In this document: piece after piece, positions 10,042 to 21,374 of the stretch
Position numbering within the stretch: position 1 is the first letter of the stretch
How the letters are laid out: each line of letters opens with the position of its first letter
Assembly (NCBI RefSeq): GCF_000213175.1
Contig: NW_009799099.1
Span: 3,253,599-3,317,598, forward strand
Source: Neurospora tetrasperma FGSC 2508
Taxonomy: Eukaryota; Ascomycota; Sordariomycetes; Sordariales; Sordariaceae
Direction of reading: 5' to 3'
DNA length: 64,000 nt
The notes under the pieces: generated by a model
The model's input: the letters and a program-made list of their open reading frames with translations, nothing else
Told to the model about the DNA's origin: nothing
Databases searched by the model: none
Program-made: the position numbers and the translations under genes

Positions 10042-11634
10042 ATGCTGTTCTCAAGCTTTAGCAAGATTTTGCTTGGTGCCCTTTCCCTTGCGACCGCAGG
10101 GTGCTGCACTCTGTTGTCTCCGTCATCCGACGTAGCAGTAAGACCCCAACATCTTATTGCAATCTGAATCCATACTGACATTATCCTCACCCAGTGCAGA
10201 GCCATCGATCTTGCTCTCCCTCATGGGCGCGTTAACTATCCCGACTCACCCACATATGCCCGAGAGAACCACTACTGGTCCAACCGGCAGACCGACAACA
10301 TCGCACCCGCCTGCTTCGTGGCGCCTGAGAATACGCTCGAAGTTGCGGCGACCATGAAGGTACTTGCCTCACTGAACACTCAGTTCTCCGTCAAGGGTGG
10401 CGGTCACACTGCTTTCGCAGGCGGTTCCAACTCTGATGGCGGCGTCACCGTCGACCTGATGTATCTCACCACCCTCAACGTGTCATCGGATCGTAAAACG
10501 GTGTCGATTGGCGCTGGAAACAGATGGATCAACGTTTCCGAGGCCCTCGATACGCTGGGGCTTGTCGTTGCGGGTGGCCGTGTGGCTGACGTGGGGGTCA
10601 GCGGTCTGATTCTCGGTGGAGGTATATCGTTCTTTTCTGGAATGTACGGTTGGGCATGCGACAACGTGCGCAATTACGAGGTCGTTCTCGCTTCCGGACT
10701 CATCGTCAATGCTTCTCCCACTGAGAATGAGGATCTGTTTTGGGCGTTGCGCGGCGGGGGCGGCTCCAGTTTTGGAATCGTAACCAGATTCGATATGGGA
10801 GCGTACGAGCAACCAGGCGGCAACATATGGCACAGCAGTCTCATAATCCCTGGCGCAGCCAACGCCTCCGCTATTGCCGCGTATCAGAATCTGACTGTCA
10901 ACGGCATGCCGATCGACAACAAGGCCCACAGCTATATGGTCTTGACGCATATGGATATGCTGGGTGGTTACGCTGTAATTAGCGACCTGTTCCACGCAGA
11001 CTTGCCGAACACAGCGGACAGTGCCCATGACACTGTCCCTGAAGTATTCGTGCCTTTTGAGTCCCTGCCAACCATCACGAAGTCAAAATCCATCGACAAC
11101 GTGTCGACCATATCTCGTGCGATTGACGTTCCGTACGGTTCCCGCCAGACATGGTGGGATACGACAATCAAAGCTACTGATCCTTCCCTTCTCATCGAAA
11201 TCGTGCCTCTCTGGCAGGACCATGTCGAGAAACTTGTAGCGGTCGCAAATGGCACTGCGGTGACTCCCTACTTGGCGTACCAAGCTATCCCACTCAACGT
11301 GCTGGAGGCTATGGAGATAAACGGCGGCAATGCGCTGGGTTTGAAGCAGAGCGATGGCCCCCTGATGCTGATCCAGGTGGCGGCACAGTGGGCAGATAGC
11401 GCGCTTGACGACTTGATGGAGAGGAGCTCCGAGGAAGTGATTGGTAAAATCAACGACCTTGCTAAGAGCAGGGGCTTGAGTCATGGCTTTGTCTACGCCA
11501 ACTACGCCGGTAACAGACAAAGCGTGTTCGAGAGTTATGGAGCGGACAATCACGCCAAACTCAAGCAAGTCGCAATGAAGTGGGATCCTGAGGGCATTTT
11601 GCGGAAGCTGTGGAGGGGATACTTCAAGCTGTGA
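10042..11634 (+). CDS. Secreted FAD-dependent oxidoreductase, berberine-bridge-enzyme-like
   Basis: Exons 10042-10137 and 10195-11634 (57-nt intron) give 511 residues. The first exon encodes a signal peptide (MLFSSFSKILLGALSLATAG). The FAD_binding_4 (PCMH) domain follows: KGGGHTAFAGG holds His103, the expected site of 8-alpha-histidyl FAD linkage, and GWACDNV holds Cys187 in the region used for the second, cysteinyl link in bicovalent members. The stretch SGLILGGGISF is typical of fungal relatives of 6-hydroxy-D-nicotine and oligosaccharide oxidases. The C-terminal BBE motif is recognisable as YANYAGN followed by WDPEGIL. Members oxidise sugars, alkaloids or secondary metabolites, releasing hydrogen peroxide. 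No biosynthetic cluster surrounds it, so the substrate is open. Several Asn-X-Ser/Thr sites fit secretion. Confidence 0.88.
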
Positions 11635-11903
11635 TTGATATGGACACGGCCAAACGCAGTCGATGGTTATCCGGCATGGATTCACGAGGGATTTTCAGTA
11701 ACCAGCTAGCTGGTGCAACTGAGCTCTCCTATATGCACATTGGTGTGTCGAAAGATTCTAAACTTCATAGATGGTTAGATCACTGCTTCGGTTTACCGCC
11801 AATCACATTATAGAAATGAAGCATACATACACTGTCTTCCGAATGTGCCATGTGCCCCGTTCCACTTAAGTGCAGTAAATGTTTGCCCCTTTGTATAACA
11901 CCA

Positions 11904-14711
11904 TCACTGCTCTGAGGTAAGAATATCTTTGCAGCATGTGAGCCGCTCACATGCTTCTCTGAGAAGTTCCGAGTTGGCTTCGTAGAGGACTGAGCACAGG
12001 ACGTCAAGCAATTCAGGCAACCCATCCTTGAGGCCAGCTGCGGCGGATTCCGGCAACTCGGACAGAGCTGCGACTTTGGAGAGATAAGCGGCAACGCGAT
12101 TGAAGTTGACTTGCTCGGGTTTCCTGGAGCGAGAAGTAATACTCGAGACGGGCGCAGCACTAGTAAGTGTAGACGCACGGACAAAGGCCCAGATGCTTAG
12201 GGCAGCGTAATACATGATCCATGGCCGGTGCGGATCAGGCTCGTTACGGCAAGAGTATGGTTGCATAGTCATCGGTGGAAGCCCGTGGCCTTTGTTTTGC
12301 CAATTCTGCTCGCCCTTGTTTCCGCGTGGGTCAACAAGGATACAATGGAGGACCTTGTAGGCATGAAGAATCGCATGACGAGTACCTGGCATGCTTGCCC
12401 AGGCCTTCATTTTGGGCACGACTTTGAGGTAGGCTTGATCTGATATTTTCTTGCCCAAGAGACGTTTTGCGCCGGCAAGGATCTGGCAGTCCAAGATGTC
12501 TGCAAACAAACTGAACTGTGCCAAATGATAGAGCACTGCGGCACTCTGTATCGGGCCGTTTGAACCGGCATAGGGTACAATGGGATCAACCATGTTTGAC
12601 CCTCCTAGAGACCCCTGAGCTTTGTCGAAGTAGGCCTTCCATTGATCAAAGGCGCTCAGCAGAGTCATCTTCCAGCTATCACTTTTGCTGTTGGGAATCC
12701 TTGTAAGATCCATCAGATTGTGTGTTTCTTTGCGTCGAAGATGCCAACCGACACTGAGGAGACCTGACATGATGATCATGCGGCCAAATGAATGGGTCAT
12801 GACTTCTTTGCCGTGAATTGCGAGTTTTAGCCCCTCGAGGAACGATACTGGCTTGACGCCATACATTCGGAGGTTTTGATCGAGCTGGCGGACATTGTCG
12901 GGATTCGAAGCCGACCACAGATTATCATCGCATGGTAGTGGTAGCTGTATCTCATATGGCACCATGTCGGCTTTATGGCCAAACATTGCTGCATGAGTGA
13001 TATCCAGCATGAATGCGGCAAAGACAACGCGATGCATTGACTCTGTTTGCGCCCATCGAGACCACCAAGTCCGGGAGTCCAGGTTCGTGACACTTTGAGT
13101 GCTGTTGCCGTTATAATCTGCTGAGCCGGTTGGTTCCGGAGGCGATTCGCTACCTGAGCGGCCGATGAGTGGACTTCCTCGACGTAGAAGGTTGAGAGTG
13201 ACTGGGTGGTAGGTTTGGGCTCGTTCGTGTAGGAGTCTGGACGAGTAGAGCTTCTCGTAGAACTCGAGCAAGACTAACGCCTGCGCAACCCATAGTGCTA
13301 TAGGCGGAATTGCTTCTTCCGTGCCCAGTATATCCAACCGCACACCGAGGACGATTATGTCAGCAACGACGTCGTAGTGGGTGTAGCAGTCGCCACAGTT
13401 TCTCATGCGAAGCGACGCAGCGCCTAGCGCAATCATGACTAGGAGGAGGTACACCGAGCACTTATTGTAAGAGAAGGTGGGTTGGTGAACAATGGGGAGG
13501 CGAGCCGACACATGGTCCCAATACTCTTGTAAGCAGTCGCGCGTCATATCGAGATTTAGGACCGGCATAGTTCCACAGCCACTCTTGTCAACAACCTCTG
13601 TGATGCGCAGGCTATTGGGCCTGCATCTCAACTGCTTCGCATTATATGCGAAGAACAGGCTGGATAGTTCCTGGAGCCGGGCCTCGGTGATGAAATCGCT
13701 ATCGGACTCGGTGACCCGCGTGGGGGTACTATCGACCTGAGAGCGACCGCTGGTGATGGAGTCATAATCGTAATGAATGTTGTTGTTCAATGCTGACTCT
13801 AGTCCACCATCGAGAAACGGGAGATGGGAGACGCTGAGATCACAGTTATAGTCTTGCGGGTTGAACAGCCAGACGGCGAAGTTCTCTCTGGCCAGGTCCT
13901 CGCTGGGAAAGTCAACATTGGGGTTATATGGTAGAAGGGGCGGCTGTTGGCCGGCTAAATGGCCGTGGTTTACATTTTGTTGGAAAAACCCGTTCTTTGG
14001 CGGAAGAGCATGGGCAGAAGATATGTTGCTTGTTGGAGATGTCCAGTGGGGGCTTGCATGCTGGTCCATGGCTGACGAGCCCTGATGGTGTGAATGGTGC
14101 CCCTGTTGTTGATGCTGCTGATGGTGGGACTGGAGATGCTGCAGAGACGGCAGAACCTGGTGTTGCGATTGCGGTTGTTGCGAGCGGGAATCAGGAATGA
14201 GAAGGATGGCAGCATCATGGGGGGCACCTTGGAAGATGGAGCGAGACTCGATGGCTACCTGGTGAGAAGTGGACGAGGCGGGCGTCTGGCCCTGAGAGGA
14301 GGTTGATTGGCCTGGAGTGGGCAGGTCATGATGGTCCTTAGGGGTGCTGAAGCTAGGTACGCGGTTTCTTGGAACGTAAGAGGCCGAATGCCGTTTTCGA
14401 TGGCGTGACAGGAGATCAGCACGAACGAATTGCTGTTCGCAGCCGGAAAAATCGCATCGGTATATCTCCTTGGGATCATGGTTGAGCTGATGGCGTTGGA
14501 GATGCTCTGCCCTGGAATACACCTTGTTGCAGTCCTCATAGTTACAGGCAAATCGCTTAGTCGCGCCTTTGCGGCTTGCGCGCTTATACGCCGGACCGGG
14601 GGGTGGTGAGGTGACGGAGGTAGAAGAAGGGAGGACGGTGCCGGTGGCGGTTCCCATGGCATGAGGGCCGGGGCCGTCGGGGAGCGGGAGTTGTGGTTGC
14701 TGAACCGGCAT
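11904..14711 (-). CDS. C2H2 zinc-finger transcription factor with fungal-specific regulatory domain
   Basis: A single exon of 935 residues. Two tandem C2H2 fingers lie near the N-terminus: Cys56, Cys61, His74, His78, and Cys86, Cys91, His104, His108, joined by a short linker. A Lys/Arg-rich patch just before (KRASRKGATKR) would serve as a nuclear localisation signal. Residues about 130-260 are Gln/His/Ser-rich and disordered. From about 350 onward the protein is helical and resembles the fungal transcription factor domain (Fungal_trans), with LPIVHQPTF being typical. This two-finger-plus-regulatory architecture occurs in regulators of carbon, nitrogen and stress genes; the target set cannot be told. 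I chose ATG at 14711, because the open frame upstream has only a GTG. Histidine-rich runs (HHQQHQQQGHHSHH) are repeat-derived. Confidence 0.88.
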   Translation of the reverse strand: MPVQQPQLPLPDGPGPHAMGTATGTVLPSSTSVTSPPPGPAYKRASRKGATKRFACNYEDCNKVYSRAEHLQRHQLNHDPKEIYRCDFSGCEQQFVRADLLSRHRKRHSASYVPRNRVPSFSTPKDHHDLPTPGQSTSSQGQTPASSTSHQVAIESRSIFQGAPHDAAILLIPDSRSQQPQSQHQVLPSLQHLQSHHQQHQQQGHHSHHQGSSAMDQHASPHWTSPTSNISSAHALPPKNGFFQQNVNHGHLAGQQPPLLPYNPNVDFPSEDLARENFAVWLFNPQDYNCDLSVSHLPFLDGGLESALNNNIHYDYDSITSGRSQVDSTPTRVTESDSDFITEARLQELSSLFFAYNAKQLRCRPNSLRITEVVDKSGCGTMPVLNLDMTRDCLQEYWDHVSARLPIVHQPTFSYNKCSVYLLLVMIALGAASLRMRNCGDCYTHYDVVADIIVLGVRLDILGTEEAIPPIALWVAQALVLLEFYEKLYSSRLLHERAQTYHPVTLNLLRRGSPLIGRSGSESPPEPTGSADYNGNSTQSVTNLDSRTWWSRWAQTESMHRVVFAAFMLDITHAAMFGHKADMVPYEIQLPLPCDDNLWSASNPDNVRQLDQNLRMYGVKPVSFLEGLKLAIHGKEVMTHSFGRMIIMSGLLSVGWHLRRKETHNLMDLTRIPNSKSDSWKMTLLSAFDQWKAYFDKAQGSLGGSNMVDPIVPYAGSNGPIQSAAVLYHLAQFSLFADILDCQILAGAKRLLGKKISDQAYLKVVPKMKAWASMPGTRHAILHAYKVLHCILVDPRGNKGEQNWQNKGHGLPPMTMQPYSCRNEPDPHRPWIMYYAALSIWAFVRASTLTSAAPVSSITSRSRKPEQVNFNRVAAYLSKVAALSELPESAAAGLKDGLPELLDVLCSVLYEANSELLREACERLTCCKDILTSEQ

Positions 14712-16360
14712 GTTTGGCTGGGCGAGGTGAGGTGTCACCCACTACATGCGCAATCGCGAAGTACAGCTAAGAATGCATGCTCATTACTGTATGCATAAGT
14801 CGTTTGCTAGCAATTGAGACGGCTGCTCTTGGTCATGACGGAAATCGGACGTCGTATGGCTTCCGTGGTGGAGACGGGCGTGTGATTGTGGAACGGAGGA
14901 CAAAGTGGACGACTCGGTGGAAAAGGGTGGAGGAGAACACACGGAAGAGACGACGACGGGACTCGAGAGCTGTTTGGACGGGAACGAATCTTTCACTCGC
15001 CCTCCACATCGGGATTGGGGATTGTCGGCCGCGTGGGGTATAAACTAAGTGAGTGCCGAATCCAACTGCTGCTGCGCTGCAAGAGGAGGTCTCATTGCAC
15101 CACTGCACATCCACCACACAACTACCTAACCGCCGCGCTGAAGGAGATGGCTGGCAGCAGGGACTGAGGATGGAAATATCTGAACCTGGCAGTTCCAACT
15201 GAAAGAAAGAAGCACCGCAACGCCTCGAGGTCGCTTGGCCGTCTCTGTATCGATCGCGATACCCCGACCTCCACTCTCTGTTCGTGCCTGCTCTGCTGAG
15301 CCTGCCCAACGCTGTCCACACTTGAGGTTCCCCCGGACCGTCCAGAAGCGACCACGACGGGGGCCAATTGACGGTCAGGGATCAGGGTCACTGACCCCAC
15401 ATTTGCCCACATCCAGCTGTGCGGAGAGTGGGTTTGTGTACCCACACTGGTGACTGTGGTCAACTGAAGTCTTCTTCATTCTCATTGCAATTACTCTTCT
15501 CGAGATTGAGGGTTGATTCCGATAAAATCCCATCACTTTACGTATCTCTGGACTGATGAAAAACTAGTCCTTTTCGTTTATTTGCAATGGACCTTCAAAC
15601 TAAGTTTTTCTTGTAGCCAATACCACAGCTTGGCCACTTTGTTCCAGCCCTCAACAGCTGTCCTGCTCTTCAGAAGTTCAGCGAGGTACTGTACTACCAT
15701 AGCAAGCCCCACAAATGGCGTTCCTCACCGCGGTTGACTTCACTTGGGCCGGGCGTGGGGGTTCATTTGGGAGGTGGGAAGCTGAACGAATCGAGACCAT
15801 ACAATGTCTTAGAGGTATTTTGACACTCTTTCTTTTTTTATTTATCATTTCTACTACAGCTGTAGTTACGACGAAACACCCACTGATATCGACACCTCCA
15901 ACTCTATCCTTCTCATGTCGGACTAAAGCCTTGTGAGTTATCAAATTCTTATTAATCTGTTGGCGGTCGCCCCCTTCGTACCTACTGCATAACAATGTGA
16001 GCCGCACTCTAGCAGAAAATATGTGAGCCATACAGCCACAGTAAGACCTGGACACTGATGCTATGATGCGGTATTTGCCTCATGTGCCCCCTTTGGTCGC
16101 CAGCTATCTTGACCGAGAGATCCAAACGACTTTCTGCGCTTTTTCTGCGCTTACTATTCCGTCTTATCAAATGGTAAGCACTGAGATATCTCAACGCTTG
16201 GGTTCGTCATCCCAAGCCCATAATACCTTTGCCGTTTTATACCCGTCAATTTTATGCACCTAACAAGACAGAAAAACAAATGCCATGAATCGTGTTTATG
16301 TGGTATCATCCAACACCTGAACCCTCAAGTTTCCTCAACAACCGTCCTTCTTCGTATTTC
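14712..16360. other. Long intergenic region: transcription factor promoter and downstream flank of the ankyrin gene
   Basis: Contains short frames on both strands with no family resemblance. The long upstream space is common for fungal regulators. I see no tRNA, repeat or transposon. Confidence 0.5.
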
Positions 16361-17026
16361 CTATTTTTGCGCCGACCCGGAACCCGAAGCCTCGGAAGTG
16401 TCGCCAACAGACATCTTGAACTCGACATTTCCGTCATCATCCACCTTCAAACCCTCAGCAGCGGCCTTGAGGCCTTCCGCTGTGTTCTTGTCCTCAAGAC
16501 CACCCGCCTGCTCGAGGAAGTAATCCACCACGTCGTGCTTCTCGCCAAAGCTGGCCAGGTCCAAGGGCACATAGTTCTTGTCGTTTGCCAGAGCCGGCGA
16601 CGCACCAGCTGCCATAAGCAGCTTGATCACGTCGAGATGGCCGCCGAGAGCGGCCCAGTGAAGACCAGTATTGCCGTACTCGTTGGCGGCGTCAAGGTAC
16701 GCCTGCTTCTCCTCCTTTGGCCGGGAGGTGAACTCTGAGAGGATGAGGGTGACGATGTCTGGTCGATGATGTTAGTTTCGAAAATTCCACACTCTCACAT
16801 GTGCATGAGTGGAGGGTCTTCATCACATACCCAAATGGCCGTTGCCCGCCGCCATGTGCAAGCAAGTTGACTTGCCCTCATCCTTTGCGCTTGCAAGAAT
16901 CTCTGCGACCGAAACCTTCTCCCTCTCGGCAAGTTCAGTGAGCGTGGTGGTCAAGTCATCCTTCTCACCCGCGCGGGCGAAATAGATGAGATCGTCAATC
17001 TCCTCCTCGTTCAACTGGGGGGCCAT
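16361..17026 (-). CDS. Small ankyrin-repeat protein
   Basis: Exons 17026-16831 and 16758-16361 (72-nt intron) give 197 residues. After an acidic N-terminal helix (LNEEEIDDLIYFARAGEKDD), ankyrin repeats are seen as STCLHMAAGNGHLDIVTLIL, then NTGLHWAALGGHLDVIKLLM and YVPLDLASFGEKHDVVDYFL, followed by a charged tail ending in a Ser/Gly-rich stretch. Size and layout resemble yeast Yar1, a cytosolic chaperone of ribosomal protein Rps3, but short ankyrin proteins are hard to assign and I leave the symbol blank. The intron falls inside a repeat, in the middle of GHLD. The transcript lies upstream of a 1.3 kb gap. Confidence 0.85.
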
Positions 17027-18380
17027 GTTGATGGTGATGATAGTAGGGTTATAGATATACTTGGTTGGGTTAAATAAACTGAGGGATGTCTGATGCTGGA
17101 TATCGCCGAGCAAATGGAATGTTCGAATGAGAAGCCTAACGGAATGGTATTGTTGGGAGTACTGGCAACTGGCAGACTGAAATCAACAACTGACATGAGA
17201 GAAACCCTGCTGTCGTTGCCTCTGCAAAATTTTTGGAGGGGTAAACTTTTTTGGCCCAAATTGTGCACGGTCCAACATACAACAGCTGCACACTGTGCTC
17301 CACCTTCCAAATCTGTCCCTTTTACCCCATTCACTGCAGTGCCCAGCAACCACGGCAGATTTTATGCACTGCATTGTCCGTTCGTTTCTTGGAACACTCT
17401 TACTTACAAGTGGCTCTTCAGCAGTTGATCATAATGATATTGTGAATGGCCTTCTGTAAAGGCCTTCCCACGCATTGAATCATGTTATTTGCAGCAAAAT
17501 ATCTCTCGTCGGCGTCATTCCCGTCTTCCCAAAACAAGATAACCAAACGCTCCCCTCGTACCAACTGCCAACAGAGGTGTCCAAGGGAAAAGCTTGCAAG
17601 AGTCCAACCAAACTGGGCAAACCGTAACGACAAAATACATGACATTCTTAATATGGCAGAAGTGCAGGCGTCCAAACTTTCCAGGAAAATGGAAAACTTT
17701 CCTGAGAGTCTTTACAACTCCGACCAACGTTGGCGAAGCCGGCATCAAGCGCTAGGGAAATGTCTTCCACACAGACTGTTTGAAGTCTGGAGGTCAAATA
17801 TCACAGTGGACTCAAGCGCAAAAACGTCGATGTCGTGAAGGACAACGTATCGGTCATGGGTGGATCTGTAAACATCTTGCTGGAGCACTGTTCAGATTAT
17901 GGGAACACAAGAGAGAGACTGGACTTAGTTGCAGCCATCCAGATGAGTGACAAACGCTGTGCTTTTGAAAATACGGTATTGACTCATTTGTTTGCTTCAA
18001 GGCTTCGACTCGAAGCAAATCAAAAAGAGTTCGTGAGCATTTCGAGCGAGCCATGTGTCAGAGTTCGAACTCCAATATCTCCGTATTTCTGCCAGGATGA
18101 TTTGATCCTTTAGCTACCGTTTTACTCAGCACATTGACGGGAGACGACTGCTTTTGAAGGGGAAAAGAATGCTTCCCCTTCGTGACGTAATGAGTCCAAT
18201 TTCATGACCTAGATAGTTTATAAATCTGAATATTCAGCAGGGTTTCAGAGCCAGGAAGCTGCGTCTAAGCAAGTCTTACTTAGGACTGATCTGAAGAATG
18301 TTTCTCAGCATCGGAGGCGGCATGGGAGGTCACGCCAGATGAGAAATAGTTTCTGTCAACCTGCAGCTCTTGGAGCAATG
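17027..18380. other. Intergenic, no gene recognised
   Basis: Upstream region of the ankyrin gene. Open frames at 17482-17838 and 17835-18113 show no known family and no splice logic. Confidence 0.45.
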
Positions 18381-18393
18381 ATAACAGCCCCTA

Positions 18394-18480
18394 CTGTTAA
18401 TGCGAGTTCACCCAACCATTTATTGACATGGCCAAACTCACCAACCGCTTGCATCTCCGCCTTGATATTGAGCATTGTCT
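18394..18480 (-). pseudogene. Relic copy of the spo11 3' end
   Basis: On the minus strand this stretch reads MLNIKAEMQAVGEFGHVNKW, closely matching the C-terminal exon of the intact spo11 gene at 18814-19109 (MLNIKAEIQAVDDFGDITNW). The nucleotide match covers about 50 bases at roughly three quarters identity, plus the shared GTGAACTCGCATTAA end. A gap of about 27 bases removes the RLLEHSRD region. It lies about 400 bases downstream of spo11 in the same orientation. It is a diverged local duplicate of the gene's end with no sign of an N-terminal part, so I read it as a fossil. Confidence 0.7.
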
Positions 18481-18560
18481 CAATTTGCCTGTTTAATATC
18501 TCTTATGTTGTTTATCGATCTTGTACGAATGCTTCCTTCCCTCCTTACTCAATAATCATT

Positions 18561-18632
18561 GTCCCATTAGCTGAGTTGGTAGAGCATTGTGCACTAAAAG
18601 AACAAAGATCAGGGGTTCAACTGACCTGTCAA
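18561..18632 (+). pseudogene. Degenerate tRNA-like sequence
   Basis: The 5' half keeps a good acceptor strand, D arm and A box (TTAGCTGAGTTGGTAGAGCA). The 3' half keeps a B-box-like AGGGGTTCAACT. The anticodon arm pairs only partly, the T stem is broken and the 3' acceptor strand does not pair with GTCCCAT. This looks like a decayed tRNA gene, or a tRNA-derived fragment, between the spo11 relic and spo11. The original isotype cannot be fixed from what remains. Confidence 0.5.
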
Positions 18633-18653
18633 CTAAATTCACCAGAAAAGGGC

Positions 18654-18712
18654 GTAAATATTTTCCTTTTTCTTTTTCTTTTCTGGTTTTTTTTTTTTCT
18701 TTTTTTTTCTCG
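18654..18712 (+). repeat. T-rich low-complexity tract
   Basis: Pyrimidine tract with long T-runs broken by C and G. It follows the tRNA-like relic and could be a leftover terminator or a slippage-prone tract. Confidence 0.7.
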
Positions 18713-18813
18713 AGATATTCTCATTGTTCTTAGATACATCATCTCTAGATTGCTTTTCCCTCGTTTGTCATGTGTCTGAAGATCATGTTCCCAAAACCTA
18801 TGCCGAATATCCA

Positions 18814-20605
18814 TTAATGCGAGTTCACATCCCTGCTGTGTTCTAACAGTCGTTCATCCAGCCAGTTCGTAATATCGCCGAAATCATCGACCGCCTGTAT
18901 CTCTGCCTTGATGTTGAGCATCAACATTCTCTGCAGTTCAAGCTTGTGCTCCCGCTCTGTAGCGTCTAGTCTCGTCGTACCGCATATGTCTCGCAAAACG
19001 CTGACGGCCTTCTCCCTGTCCCTTTCATTGAGTGGCGCTGTGTAGTCGCTTGGGTGGCTTTTCGTTCTTCGACTTCTCGGCCTCTTCGCCGGACGTTCAT
19101 CTTCGAATGCTGTGTGGTTTGAGAAGTTAGTGTAAGTCATGTACCTGCCTAACGATACACTCACCATCCACAGAATAAGCTATTGATTCCTGACTTGAGA
19201 GGTCTTGGCTCGATTGACTTCCCTGACTGTTGGCGGAGCAATCTTGCGTCATCACTGTGTTTGAGAGGACATCGCTGCTGCGAATTCCAAGCCATCTTAA
19301 TCCAAACACCTTGGTGCGCTCCTCGTGGTCCAGACGTTGGCTGCTATATTGGTAAGTCCGTAGAACAGAGATCCCGTGGGGATCGAAGTCTACCAGAGCA
19401 AACATGAGTAAACGCGGTCGAACCGAGTGGATGGTGGCGAGGAACTTTCGCGTTGCAAGGTCGGGATATCCCTTTCCCTGTGTGTAGTTGTCAGCGTTGT
19501 TGCTATAAAAGAGGTCACATAGCCTTACAGTCACCAGGATACCACTTCCTGCTCGAGAGACTGTGTAGTAGCGCGAAGCGGAGAGCGTTCGAAAGGTGGC
19601 CTGCTCAAACACGTCAGTGGAAGAGTCTTGGTAAGGATATCACAGGTGGACGAAATCATGCCTCCTTTTCAATGACCAGCAGCCATTTGACGGACTGAAA
19701 GTCGATCTTCTCAACTGCGCTGATTGATGGCAACAAAACACCCTGAAATAGTCAGTTAAGAGAGCTGCTAGGCGGACAGCAATGCTTACACTGTCGGAAG
19801 ACTCGGCACAATTGATCTTGGAACCGCCACGCATGATGAGTTCTACCTGGCCAGCAACGAGGCCCTTTGCGGTGGCGACCTGAAACACCATGAGCATCAT
19901 GAATGGAGGAGATTGACCGGAAAAGTGTCGAATACGTACAATATTCAAATCATTACGTCCCACTCCAAGTGTGAATGCAAGATTGTCCACCATTTCGTCC
20001 ACCACGCTCTGTGACCTGAATAATTCCATGTTTTGGTAGTAAATGTTCCTGTCGAAGTCAGCGACAAAATTACAAATATAGTCAACCTTCAATGATTACG
20101 GACCTCTTTGTAACTAGAGTTCCAGACAGGAGTGCTTCGTGAGAAATCTCGATGATGCGGAACAAGGCTTCTGTATTTGATGTAATCAGTGCTGCGAAGC
20201 TTGGCCAACAACAACTTGGTGGAGTGACTGACCAAATCTTCGGAGCTCTTGCGGGTTGCGTCCCGGAAAGCGTACGGAATCCATGTGCCGCCCATCCCTT
20301 GGGTTTGAGGCAGAGGCAGTCGGGTCAAATACTTGCGCGTTAGTCGACCGCCGATATGGTATGGTAATGGGACTCCCGACACTGATAGCATCCACAATGG
20401 TCTCGAACAAGGCTTCGATCTTTGAGAGGGCATCATCGCTAGAGTGGCTCTGTGGTACGATCACGATGTTGTGAGGTACTCTAGTACTGCTAGCTCTTAC
20501 TGGAGAAAGCTGCTCTAGAGGAGGAGAGGGCCGTTCATGAGAGTTGGTAACCGTGGGTTGAGAAGGTGGATGGAGGTACTGGTTGCGTATCGGACAGAAA
20601 TACAT
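18814..20605 (-). CDS. spo11: Spo11, meiotic double-strand-break transesterase (Topo VI A subunit family)
   Basis: Eight exons: 20605-20233, 20170-20104, 20048-19940, 19879-19790, 19742-19662, 19600-19529, 19477-19165, 19109-18814, giving 466 residues. Spo11 cuts DNA by a tyrosine transesterification to start meiotic recombination in the nucleus. The 5Y-CAP/winged-helix part has KIEALFETIVDAI and NIYYQNMELF; the nucleophile is the second Tyr (about 151). The Toprim part has the acidic residues VIEKEATF and LVDFDPHGIS, and the conserved KGYPDLATRKFL. All introns are 47-62 nt; all are GT-AG except the fifth (19661-19601), which reads GC-AG and is required to join VIEKE to ATFRTL. The tail after about residue 370 carries a fungal insert rich in Ser/Gln and Arg/Lys. 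The start is the first ATG in frame; a further upstream exon cannot be excluded. It is head-to-head with erg7. Confidence 0.92.
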
Positions 20606-21374
20606 GCTTGCAACGAACGGTAGTAGTGAGATGAGAAACCAATGCTGTCTAATGGTGTACCTGTAGTTGTAACCAACGGGATACCTAATGTAAGCCAGAG
20701 CAGGGCGAAGAGTGAAAGTCGAACGGCATCGAAGGTTTGACCAACTTCAGCTGAGTCCAATTTGGTGGATGGACAAGCGGAAGCTCGAATGAGAACGTGT
20801 TTGAAGAAAAATTGTGACATTGGTGGTATAGTAGTGGGTCCCGAAATTACTTCAGAAAGAGTAAACATCATCAGGAAGGTGCTTCGGATGTTCTCTGTCT
20901 TTAAAGTGCGCCTTCCCATGCTGGAGGTTGTGAGTGTCTGATAAGTACTTAGGTACCTCTAAGTAACTGAAGTAAAATCGGGATCAGATGTCGTTACTGG
21001 ACCCACCCGACTTATACACAGCACAGTGCAAACCAACCCCACCTGCCTGGTCCGCCGTCCGATCTGCACCATCTCCAGACCCCTCCGCTCTCCCCACACC
21101 TCGGGGCCCCCCCAAGATCTTGGCGCCATTGGCCCTGTCAGAAATGGGTCGAAGCTCCAACTGAACTTTACGGGAACACGACACGACCCCTCCCGATTGG
21201 ATTGGCGCATGGCCAATTCAGGGGTAATGTTGTGGTGTCGTCTGTTACGCCGTCAATTCTTCCTAGTTGTATCTCTCTCCCAATCCGTCCTATCCTCTGG
21301 TCTGGCGCCGATCTTTGTCTTTGTTGTGTTTTTTTCTTTCTTTCTTTTCCCTCCATCAATAGTCCCGCCCGTTC
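20606..21374. promoter_or_regulatory. Shared upstream region of spo11 and erg7
   Basis: 770 bases separate two divergent starts, one meiotic and one housekeeping. It carries a copy of TTAGGTACCTCTA at 20949-20961, also found in other intergenic regions here, and a pyrimidine-rich leader (21320-21355) before erg7. An open frame at 20515-20919 overlaps the spo11 5' end but has no family resemblance. Confidence 0.55.

Noticed and set aside
18339-18779. 146-codon plus-strand frame
   Set aside because: It runs across the spo11 relic, the tRNA-like relic and the T-rich tract, so it is not a coding unit.
20515-20919. Open frame upstream of and overlapping spo11
   Set aside because: No family resemblance, and no splice path of sensible length joins it to spo11. 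I treat it as leader or promoter.
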